Origin: Dichomitus squalens LYAD-421 SS1
Taxonomy: Eukaryota > Basidiomycota > Agaricomycetes > Polyporales > Polyporaceae
Assembly: GCF_000275845.1 (NCBI RefSeq)
Contig: NW_006766905.1
Location: forward strand, 361,827-414,181
Length of the DNA: 52,355 bases
Reading direction: 5' to 3'
Positions 11,779 to 20,330 of the stretch are shown here, piece by piece. Both the position numbers and the translations under genes were made by a program. Below the pieces are notes generated by a model. It did not search any database. It saw only the letters and a program-made list of their open reading frames with translations, and had not been told where the DNA came from. Position 1 is the first letter of the stretch; the number at the start of each line of letters is the position of its first letter.

Positions 11779-12834
11779 ATGTCTAGCTTCATTGAACGGT
11801 ACATGCACGAAACCGACGACCAAGGCCACTTCTCGAGAGCAACGCTGCAAAAAATGTTCCACCCACCTCTCCCTTTTCCCTCTGGCGGCTACCCCTTTGC
11901 CTCGGTCTCCCTTTCCCCCTCCGCGGGGGCGTTGGGAAGCCTACCTGAAGAGGGCGGTCACTCAGTCTCAGCGACCTCGCAATTCCGCCTCCTCGACCTC
12001 GACCGCCAGGTGCGATCTTGGGAGGAGGCCGAGTACACTCCCACCGCGGGCGAGTGGGGTCTCCCGGACACGGACAAGTACGACTATGGTGAATGGGGAT
12101 TGAGCGCTCTGGTAGACGGGGAAGGCGGGTTCGGCGGCTCACCGGAACCTCTGCCCGAAGCTGTACTCTCCCCGCGTTCGGAGGCTGCGTCGAGCGGCGA
12201 TGAGGACGCTCTTCGATCTGTCTCCGCAGCCTTTCAGGGCGCTGGTTCTGGGTCTGCCTCTGTGTGCTGGTTCTCGGAAGAGGATTGGCATGCAGGGGGT
12301 GGCGCTTACCTGGAGCCGGTGTCTTTGTTTCACAGGACTCTCCCCGAGCGGAGCGCGAAGGACGAGGACGAGGACGGGGACGAGGCCGACCGATGCGAGG
12401 ACGAGGCCGACCAATGCGAGGACGTGACTATGGCAGTCGAAGACGACGTTTCCGACGAAGGTCGCAACGGTGTCGAGAGTGGGAGCGCCAGTGCCGAAGC
12501 TCCTCTCGACATCAAGTCGATCTTCGTCGAGGACTTCTCCGGGGGAAGCTGCAGCATGGCGGAGGACCGTCTTGGTAGGGCGGTCCACCCATCACAGTCG
12601 GCGTCCTCCTGGGAATTGGTCGAGGCGGACCCAAACGCTGCGTTGGTGACGAGGAGGCGGGCGAGCGCAGGTGAGCGCAGGGAGTCGAGCCGGGTGGCTC
12701 CCGGCTCCTCCGCTGCGGACTCGTCTGCGAAGGGCCTCAAGAGACTGCAAGCCCGCTCACGGTCTTACCTTGGGGCGGCGGCGGTCCGCCTCGGGCTGGG
12801 AAAGTTCGCCTCCTCTCTCAGGAGGCGGACTTAG
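11779..12834 (+). CDS. Hypothetical acidic protein, family B copy 1 (C-terminus behind an in-frame stop)
   Basis: ORF of 351 residues from MSSFIERYMHETDDQGHF to a TAG at 12832-12834; the first in-frame ATG is at 11752. No known domain was recognised. The chain is acidic and Ser/Gly-rich, with WxxAEY-like and GEWGL repeats (about residues 78-115) and a 7-residue tandem repeat DEADRCE/DEADQCE. Near the C-terminus it becomes basic (KGLKRLQARSRSYLGAAAVRLGLGK). That basic segment is nearly identical in the copy at the right edge. There, translation continues through a further domain ending about 60 residues later. In this copy the same domain is still readable in the same frame after the stop (12835-13224). 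A 30-nt insert (12805-12834) supplies the stop. The gene may be intact with a short C-terminus, recoded, or recently damaged. It converges on the FDH gene. Function unknown. Confidence 0.55.
   Translation: MSSFIERYMHETDDQGHFSRATLQKMFHPPLPFPSGGYPFASVSLSPSAGALGSLPEEGGHSVSATSQFRLLDLDRQVRSWEEAEYTPTAGEWGLPDTDKYDYGEWGLSALVDGEGGFGGSPEPLPEAVLSPRSEAASSGDEDALRSVSAAFQGAGSGSASVCWFSEEDWHAGGGAYLEPVSLFHRTLPERSAKDEDEDGDEADRCEDEADQCEDVTMAVEDDVSDEGRNGVESGSASAEAPLDIKSIFVEDFSGGSCSMAEDRLGRAVHPSQSASSWELVEADPNAALVTRRRASAGERRESSRVAPGSSAADSSAKGLKRLQARSRSYLGAAAVRLGLGKFASSLRRRT
12379..12420 (+). repeat. 21-nt tandem repeat, two units
   Basis: Two adjacent 21-base units (12379-12399 and 12400-12420) differ by one base and encode DEADRCE and DEADQCE inside the family B protein. 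The flanking sequence is also GACGAG-rich, suggesting replication slippage. Confidence 0.85.
12805..12834 (+). other. 30-nt in-frame insert with hairpin and TAG stop
   Basis: Relative to the right-edge copy, exactly 30 bases are added here. They contain the perfect inverted repeat CGCCTCCT-CTCTC-AGGAGGCG and end in TAG. Part of the right arm (GAGGCGGAC) is also complementary to GTCCGCCTC at 12784-12792, so the insert may have arisen by a local inverted duplication. Removing the 30 bases keeps the frame and joins two conserved segments. Confidence 0.75.
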
Positions 12835-13224
12835 AGACGGGGGACGGCTACTGGACTCTCGTCGGGGACGCCCGGCGTGAGCATGGGGGCCGCGTATATG
12901 CCTTCCCCCGTCTCTTGGTATGTCGCAGAATTTCCGGTGCCGACATGGATCGGACGACGGATACGAGACGTGACGAAGACGGGCGAGAAGATTCGGAACG
13001 CGGCCGCGAACGCGATCAGGGATGGCGCTGTAGGGGTCTTTAGAATGGGATCGGACATGGGATTGTTTTTTTGGACTTTGAGCTCGCGGACTCTGTGCTT
13101 CTTTTGTATGCTGGCTACCGACAGGGACATGCTGGTCGTGCTCCCTCTGACTCGTCGCTCGCCCCAAAAATGCTATCATCTTCGGGCCCGCTCGCCTCCA
13201 TCCTCATGCGTGAAATATGATTGA
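12835..13224 (+). pseudogene. Conserved C-terminal segment of family B, beyond the stop codon
   Basis: The frame of the 11779-12834 ORF stays open for about 129 codons after the TAG. Its first part matches the right-edge copy closely: ATGLSSGTP, then a PSxVSWYV..xPxPTWIGRRxRDxTKTGEK segment. Conservation then continues at the DNA level to about 13215, well past the stop of the other copy. Whether this part is translated (read-through, or splicing that removes the 30-nt insert) or is a dead remnant cannot be decided from sequence alone. Confidence 0.5.
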
Positions 13225-13492
13225 GTCCAAGCTTCACCGAACATCTGATTCGCAGGGTTCAGTAGGGAATGTTGACTATGCACTACCACGGGCTTCGCGC
13301 ACGACAGTATCGTTTCTCTCGATCGCCCCTGCAACACGCCTGATCCGTGATACAGTAACTTCGAACAGGGCAAAATCAGACAATGTCATGGATACTGTAC
13401 AGTTGACGAGTGATACGAATATATATGCAGCGCAACAAAGTCGTCCCAGCATCTAGACCCACGTCCAGAAGACGAGCAATGCCTCACAGTCT

Positions 13493-15037
13493 CTACCGCT
13501 GACCGTACGCCTTGGTCTCGTACTTGCCTGTCCGCCACGAGTCAAACGGTCAGCACAAACGACAGCACACGCGAAGAGCACCACACGCACCGACGCCCAC
13601 AATGACGTTCGCCGGCTCCTGCGGCTTCCCCTGCAGGTAGTTCTCGATGATCTGCCTCGTCCCCGCCGCGTACCGCGCCTGCGCGTCGAGCGTCGTGCCC
13701 GAGTAGTGCGGCGTCATGCCGTTGCCCCCGCCGAGCGGGTTCTGCATGTACCGCCACGGGTGCTCCTTCGGCGCGGGCTGCACGTTCCACACGTCGCCCG
13801 CGTAGCCGTTGAGCTGGCCGGACTTGACCGCCGCGGCGACGTCCTCGGCGTTGCAGATCGCGCCGCGCGCGGTGTTGACGAGCCAGGCGCCCTTCTTGAA
13901 GTGCTGCAGGAGGTCGGCGTTGATCAGGTTGCGCGTGCCTTCGTGCAGGGGCGCGTTCACCGTCACGACGTCGCACTGCGGGACATGCTAGCGTGAGTGC
14001 GTGCGGGAAATTATGGAGCGTGGGTGCGCACCTGCGAGACGAACTCCTTCAGGTCCTCGACACGGCGCGCGCCGACCTTCGCTTCAGCCTCTGCACAGAT
14101 CATTGGTGACTGACTACAGGCGCGGCATACTCAAGTACGCACCGGCAGGGAGCGGGTTGTAGTCGTAGTACAGCAGCTCCTTGGTGTTGAACGGCACGAG
14201 GCGCTCCAGCACGCGGTACCCGATGCGGCCCGCGCCGATCGTGCCGACGACCTTGCCCTCGAGGTCGTACGCGTTGCGCGCGACGTCGGACACCTGCCAG
14301 TCGCCGCGCGTGATCTGCTCGTGCGCGGGGACGAAGTTGCGGACGAGGAGGAGGATGTCCATGACGACGTGCTCCGCGACGGAGACGACGTTCGAGCCCG
14401 TGACCTCGAGCACCTGGATCTTCTTCTCGACGGCGGCGTTCAGGTCGATGTGGTCGGAGCCGACGCCGGCGGTGACGCAGAGCTTGAGGTTCTTGGCCTG
14501 CCATGCAGAAGAAGAGCGGAGTTGGCTAAGGAGGACTTGAGATGGAGCGAAGAATGTACCTTCTCGACGAGATCACGGGTAAGGTACCCTGGGTGGAAGG
14601 GCGTTGTGATGAGGATCTCAGCATCTTTGAGGTGCTGCTGGAAGACGCTGTTCGGGCCCTCCTTGTCGTCGGTGACCTGTGAAGACGTTGGTGACCCTTA
14701 ACAGGTGTGAGAAGTGGTTATATGCGCACGATAAACTCATGTCCCTGCGACTCTAGCCAGCTGCGGATACCAAGCTGATGATAGAAGCATGTCAGCAATG
14801 GAAGCAAGCCGAACCCCAATGGTGTGTGCGCGCCTGGTTCTCGATTGTTCCCAGCAGACGGGGCTCCTGCTTCGCTGCTTCACCTCCCTTGTAGAGAACT
14901 GCAAGAACCTTGAACGAGGTCAGCCGATGGGTCAATCTCGATGTGATTCAAAGTTCACACACCTTCAGGCCGCGGTTATACGTACGCGGCGCAAGTCCGC
15001 GCTTCAAGGCGGCGGTAGAGGTGTTGAGAAGGGACAT
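13493..15037 (-). CDS. FDH1: NAD-dependent formate dehydrogenase
   Basis: Predicted 381-residue enzyme oxidising formate to CO2 with NAD+ reduction. Exons: 15037-14963, 14908-14834, 14774-14730, 14676-14560, 14497-14143, 14090-14032, 13975-13591, 13527-13493; phases close exactly. It belongs to the D-2-hydroxyacid dehydrogenase superfamily. Visible landmarks are GVGSDHIDL, the substrate-pocket NVVSVAEH (Asn140), the Rossmann motif GTIGAGRIG (189-197), catalytic Arg279 in NTARGA and His332 in TPHYSG. The C-terminus [10 protein letters not shown] is typical of fungal FDH. Residues 1-25 are rich in Ser, Thr, Arg and Lys without acidic residues, so a short mitochondrial presequence is possible. 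Intron 3 in genomic order (14775-14833) is best read as a GC-AG intron. Third codon positions are overwhelmingly G or C, as in highly expressed fungal genes. A TATA-like element lies 76 bases upstream. In wood decayers FDH commonly disposes of formate from oxalate decarboxylation (known biology, not shown here). Confidence 0.96.
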
Positions 15038-15112
15038 GGTCGTACTAGGTCGGAATTTAGGGGAGAGATGGATGGGAGGTGGTTGTCGCCATTCCCCGAG
15101 TATGAGGCAGGG

Positions 15113-15118
15113 CTTATA
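15113..15118 (-). promoter_or_regulatory. TATA-like element of the FDH gene
   Basis: The minus strand reads CATATAAGCC, 76 bases upstream of the FDH start codon. The position fits a core promoter TATA element; no functional evidence. Confidence 0.45.
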
Positions 15119-16030
15119 TGCGGGACTCTCGCACGGCTCTGTGGGGAATGCGCACGGGATCGTTAGTTTGCGCCATGGACGTCTCCGAGAACGCGCGATG
15201 GGATATGGAACGGCGGCCGTGCACGGATGGACGTTCACCTGACCGTGTATCGGCACGCCCCCGGGCAAGCACCACGGCCTGCACAAGCACGGTCGCATAG
15301 AATGGCCTCCGAGGCCACCCGGCACGCTACGATCCGTACATAGTGGCGAATGCGACAAATTACAATATGCCAGAGTGACTGCATGAGAAAAGTCGTCCTA
15401 GGGGCCGAGGCCTGCGTCCTTCTGTTCACATGGCCATGATTACATAGACCTATCGGAGTATTCAGCGTGCACACCAATGTTCTGTAGGAACATCGCTTGT
15501 AACAACTCTGGGCAGGTACAGTAGTGCAGCATCCTGTTCGTAATGTTCCGACTCACTCACATCATGACAAAGGTTTGCGGTAACAGCGTGTAAGTATCCG
15601 ACGTGGCCTGAACTTGCTCAAACAAATGAGCTGCGCGGGAAACCACAACCCTACATGTCGTCCTCGGATCGCGTCGGATGCTCCCGGGTTCCCCGACGAT
15701 GTCTAGAGCGAGATTCCCACGTTCCTATGCACCAGCGCCGGGCCACCCGACATCCTCCATACCGACGTCGACGGTACGGGCCCGGGCGACGTTCGTTCGC
15801 GCTGGAGCTCCGGGAACGCCAGAATCGACAGTTATCACGTCGGTGTACACAGGAAGCTCCCCAGGATCCTTGAAGGAGCGACTTCAAGCCCACTCGGACC
15901 GGGTGACCAGGATCATGGCGATACAGAATGTCACTTGCATATGTGGGCGATGTATTGAATATTCTCATGGTAAACAGTTCGCGAGTCGAGAATTGTGTAG
16001 TATACATTCAAGCGCACGGTCTCCGGTCTA
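15119..16030. other. Intergenic region upstream of FDH
   Basis: This should contain the distal FDH promoter and possibly the 3' flank of the second family A copy. Short ORFs on both strands lack motifs, and no repeat or RNA gene was seen. Confidence 0.35.
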
Positions 16031-16880
16031 CCCAGTCGGAGTTGCACGCCGTAGCCACCAGTCTACGAACTCAGTGATGAGTCCGTACAAAAAAAAGGAA
16101 TCTGCTGGTCCGATCCGAGCACCTTACGCCGTCGATGCTCAGAACTTGGACTTGCCAAAAGGCCGCAGACGGTCGGCCTTCGCTGCAAGGCTCGCCACCC
16201 CGCTCTGAAGCTGGAGGATCCTGGCGTAGATCGCCCGTCGGTCGTCCGTGCGCGCCACGTTCTTCAGAATTGGGACTTGCTTAGCGTGACTGATGAAGAG
16301 TGGAGCTGAGTAATAAACGTACCTGTTCACGGCGCCTGCTCGCGCTCTTCGCGTCCTTCGTCGTCTTCGTCTTCTTCGTGCGCACTACTGCACCTTGGGT
16401 TTGATCGTGAACCGCGCCCTCGTGAAGGAGCACCCGCTCGATGTCTCGCTCATCCGCCCCGTCTTGCTCGTCTTGCCTCCTGTTCCTTCGCCGTCTCCGC
16501 TCATTCCTCTCCGCCTGCATCCATCGACTCGCCTCAAGTGCGTCCGTCGCACGAGCATCGACAGCCAGAGTCCGTCCTGTCTGTCTTCGTCGCTTGCGTC
16601 TCACCTGCAGGGTGGGTGGACCTGGAGTGCATCGGTTGCGTAAGCCACTTGCTGTACTCGACTACAGACCCGTCAGGGATCGTGAAAGTGCAGAACTTGA
16701 TCGGGGTGTTGGTAGACATAGTCGCAAGCGAGCGAGGGACAAGAACAGGCACTGCACAGCGGGGAAAGGGTAGTGGCGGTAAGAAGCGAACCGGGTGAGC
16801 GAACTGGGAGCTAGGCGGTGGTTTTGGGGGGACGAGACCGACTTCGCTGGTCGCGTTTATGACGGTATACCGGCCCATTC
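16030..16880. repeat. Family A duplication unit, right copy
   Basis: Direct-orientation counterpart of the 9.94-11.01 kb unit, about 5.9 kb away measured start codon to start codon. Shared blocks lie downstream of the stop, around the start codon and about 130 bases upstream of it. Divergence is substantial, so the duplication is not very recent. Confidence 0.5.
16139..16719 (-). pseudogene. Family A copy 2, frame-disrupted
   Basis: Begins MSTNTPIKFCTFTIPDGS, matching copy 1 at the start (MSxxT, YTF/CTF, P-G/D-G). That frame stops at about 16534. The conserved middle (ADERDIERVLLHEGAV) lies in a different frame, open from about 16604 to 16281. A well-formed 61-base intron (16262-16322, donor GTACGT) then joins it to the C-terminal exon 16261-16139, ending VASLAAKADRLRPFGKSKF and matching the tail of copy 1. 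No splice pair of acceptable length was found that would bring the first two frames together, so a frameshift is the simplest reading. A functional, differently spliced gene is not excluded. Confidence 0.5.
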
Positions 16881-18299
16881 CTGTTACCGGAGGCCGAGAT
16901 GGTATATTGAATGTGAATGCCTTCATTACCATTGTCGAGTGTACATAGGTTGCAGGACAGAGACACAGCATCACTTGGGGAGGGGGTCGTGTCGTTGCAT
17001 GAGGGGCTCAATTGACGAGGGATCACCACTACATCATGACAATGTTTCGCTACCTACCAGGACTCATACCTCTTCATTGATCCTCCACACGAGCTGGAGG
17101 TCAAGGAGATGACATACGGTTGTCCTGAGGTTATATTAAATGCACTGTCCAAGACTCCCAGTTCCAGGAAGACTCGGAGATGGACCGTTGCCAAGCGAGT
17201 CGTCTTCCTGCCGAGAACAATGGGGTCTCTATGGTCAAATTCAGCGTAATAATTCTATTCAATTCATAGGACAAGTAACGAGTACTTGATCGGGATGGTG
17301 AGTGCAGACGGACGAGATGAGATGAGATGATGAATGCAGGCACGGGCGTTACTAGCTGGCGTTACTTACGGGGGCCTGTGGCAGTGGTCGGTGCAGTGAC
17401 GCCTGGCCGCCCTCATGTCCGCTTCGTCTGTCCATGCATATCTGCATCAACCTTGTCTTCCCTCGTCGTCCAACTGCCTGCTATCTTTTTTTTTTGGTAG
17501 GGCGCGTAGTGCCGACGTCTTCAGCCTGCTATCTTCTGTTTTCTATATAGACATTCATCTAATTTGAACCTTATATCTGCCTGTCTCGGGAAACACTATT
17601 TCCACAACCACAAGCGCGCAAGGCAGCTCCTGAGTGTATTGCTATCGCTATCCTGAATGCTAACAGCCGTGCGCTGTCGACCAAGTATCTCAGCTCAAGC
17701 TCTACCCAGGGCTGTGAAGAGACAGGTTGACTGCCGCAGAGTGTCCGCCTGCGTCAGCCCCATGCATCAGTCTCGATCTTGATGGACGCGAGACATAAAT
17801 TCAGTACGTGCACCGGTCATCCTCCTGCCCCCCTTCCTCCCCCCTCTAGCCCGACCGACCTTCAAGACAGGACGACTATCAAAACAAACCGCGCGCGCCG
17901 AAGACCCTGGACCCCGGATCGCGGGCCCGTGTGCCCGTGAGGTATGCCCGACACACGTCGCTGAGTTGTTCGTGGGAGGGAGTCATGGCCCTGACGATCT
18001 CGGCAATGACGCACGTACTAGGGCATCTCGTCTTGCTTCGTCTGCGTTTTGCGTTCGTGTTGCTGCTATTTTTTTCCGCAGATCTCCCCGACGGACCACG
18101 TTACAACACAAGCCGATCGACTCGACCTCAAGCTGCGCACCTCGACCTCCGAACCTCAAGACCGACAGTGCCGACAGGTTGGCGTTGGTGGGGCTGGGGG
18201 AGGGAGTTGATCGCCTCGGTGAACCTGGTCTCCCGCGTCGGGGGTGTTTGGCTGGACGTTGTTGTGTTTCGTGCTTCGGCTTGGTTTCTTGGACTGGAC
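16881..18299. other. Gene-poor region before the hexamer repeat
   Basis: No supported gene. There is a short poly-T run near 17487 and a C-rich stretch at about 17820-17860. ORFs such as 17131-17343 (-) have no motif. Confidence 0.35.
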
Positions 18300-18512
18300 G
18301 GTTTCGGTGGTTTCGGTGGTTTCGGTGGTTTCGGTGGTTTCGGTTTCGGTTTCGGTTTCGGTTTTGGTTTCGGTTTCGGTTTTGTTTTTGTCTTTGATTT
18401 CGGTTTTGGTTTTGGTCTCGGTCTCGGTTTTGGTTTCTGTTTCGTTCACGGACTCGAACGCTTCGCGCTCGGACTTGGACTTGGACTCGGACTCGGACAC
18501 GGACACGGACTC
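18300..18512. repeat. GGTTTC / GGACTC hexamer repeat tract
   Basis: From about 18300 the plus strand consists of GGTTTC and GGTTTCGGT variants. From about 18465 it continues as GGACTT, GGACTC and GGACAC units. Because the units are multiples of three without stop codons, several frames stay open on both strands. They encode, for instance, alternating Thr-Glu/Lys-Thr on the minus strand or Gly-Phe on the plus strand. These long ORFs (plus 17931-18542, minus 18156-18707 and others) are most likely by-products of the repeat. Confidence 0.85.
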
Positions 18513-20330
18513 GTTGCAATTGACTTCCACATTTTCATCTAGATCTCCAGGCCAGGGACCAGGTGCGGCGACGAGGAGAGGGTGCGGCGGTGGTACGGAG
18601 TCTCGCCGTCTTTTAGGCCTCGTCAATCCTTCTTCGAGCCGTCGTGCCTGAGAGGCCAACGAAGGACTTGTCGCAGGGTCGGGCGCGGTGTGCGGTACTG
18701 GGTCCAACCCTGATGCGTACTACCAACCTCTTCTCTCGGCTCGTTCTCCGGTTCGACAACACACGGGCAGCCTCTGGTCGGGAGCGAGGGGGGCGGTCGA
18801 GGGTACGGGGGGTCGCCGCTTCTTAGGCCTTCTTCCAATCTCTTCCTCTCGGTCGGTGGTGGGGCGCGGGGTGGTGGGCGGTGGGGTACGCCAACTCTAA
18901 GGCCTCGCCGTTCATTGCTTCGTTGCTCCGTGCTCGGGAGCCACACGTCCGGTGCGTGTCGGCAAAGTCTGTGACATCCTTTCGGGGGTGTTGCAGCACG
19001 CGCCCAGCGGTGGGCCCTCTGTGGATGGAGACATGGAGGATAAAGACCCTCCCTTCGGGGAGCAAACGGTGTTCCGCCGGTAGGAGCACCGCCCTTTCGA
19101 GGGCATCCCTTCCTTGCGAGGGGAATTTTCTCTTCCGTGGAGTTGCCTGCGCTCGATAGTTATCGAAGCGAGATCCTCCGCGGAAGAGAAGCATTCTGTC
19201 CTCTTCCTTGCTGCTATGCAGTACTTGCATGCTATCTTCGTCGTCATTTCCTGCAGCAGATCTCCTCTCCTCACCTTGTCTTCCACCGACAATTCCGTTC
19301 CCCTCCACAACTCCCTCGCCCGCACAACCCTTCAGCACTCGCTTTTTCAAGCTCGTCGTCGACTGCGACTCTGTCGTGTTCGTCAGGCGACCGATGAACA
19401 TGCAGACGTTCTTCAGAAGAATCATCTCATTGCAGGGAACGACTGGGACGATCGCACCTCTGCCCGTTGAAAGGATCGCTGGTGCTGGGTTCGCTGTTGG
19501 TGGGGTTGGCTGTTCCCACTACTTCGTTCCTTACATCGACGGTTCCGAGGCAGCCATAGTCATCAACGAACCTCTCCCCTCGGCAACGTATGCTCCGGCT
19601 GACAGCGAAGAGTTCGGCCGTACACTTACTCGCTCGCCTCCGACTCTGAGGTCGACTACGACCCCGACGGCTTCGCGGCCATCGACACTACGGACGCGAC
19701 CGGGTGTGTTGTTCTGGAAAGTCTCTTGTAGGCGTCGTTGCGAGGTCAGTCATAGCAATAACGTTCCCGTGTGATCCGCGACAACATCCCTGGCCGAGCG
19801 CTGCGTGCGATCGTGTAGGGAGAAAAAGTGGGACGGGCCAAGCGTGGCTATGTCCAGGCCACCGTCCCGAACGTTTATACCGGCGGCGACAACCTCGCAA
19901 CCTGTCAGGATACGTTAGCCTAAGTCATTGAGGAATAGAAGAAGCTCACGTTGTATTGTATTGCCACATCGTGTCATCTACCATCACAAGCCACCCTGTG
20001 GAGCGTCAGTGAACAGTTCTCGATCACCAAGGACGACAGAGAGCACCCTTCCTGGGTACACAAGTCTGGTCAAGGAGAGTGACCAGTGGACGACTTACCC
20101 CGACCTTTCTGGACTGCGCCAGGCTGTCATACGTTTCTCGAGCGCTACCATTCCTTCTGTCTAGAGAACTATGTACTCTCTAGACACAGTAATGCTAGAG
20201 CCGCTATGATTCTGGATGCTGATCTACGGTCAATACAATATGACGGGTATACATACACACTCAATGCAATGCCTAAATCTCCCCAGCCTGAAAGCGCGGA
20301 CGTACCACAACAAGAGAGTCCACAAAACGC
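18513..20330. other. Low-complexity region with overlapping ORFs, no assigned gene
   Basis: Pyrimidine-rich sequence with long ORFs on both strands. Three imperfect blocks with a TAGGCCT-like core (about 18613, 18823 and 18894) each precede C/T-rich sequence. The plus-strand ORF 19208-19774 and a short stretch near 19820-19920 (GYVQATVPNVYTGGDNLATCQDTLA-like reading split over possible introns) look somewhat protein-like. They could be remnants of a gene, but no family was recognised. Confidence 0.3.

Noticed and set aside
13706..14701. Plus-strand ORFs opposite FDH (His/Arg-rich)
   Set aside because: Antisense shadows caused by the extreme GC-ending codon bias of the FDH gene.
17931..18707. 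Long ORFs on both strands encoding Thr-Glu, Arg-Asn or Gly-Phe repeats
   Set aside because: They arise from the stop-free hexamer repeat; several frames are open at once, with no unique-sequence domain.
19208..19774. 188-codon plus-strand ORF with a GFAVGGVGCSHYFVPYIDG stretch
   Set aside because: No homologous family recognised and no consistent splice model could be built; noted only as a possible remnant.
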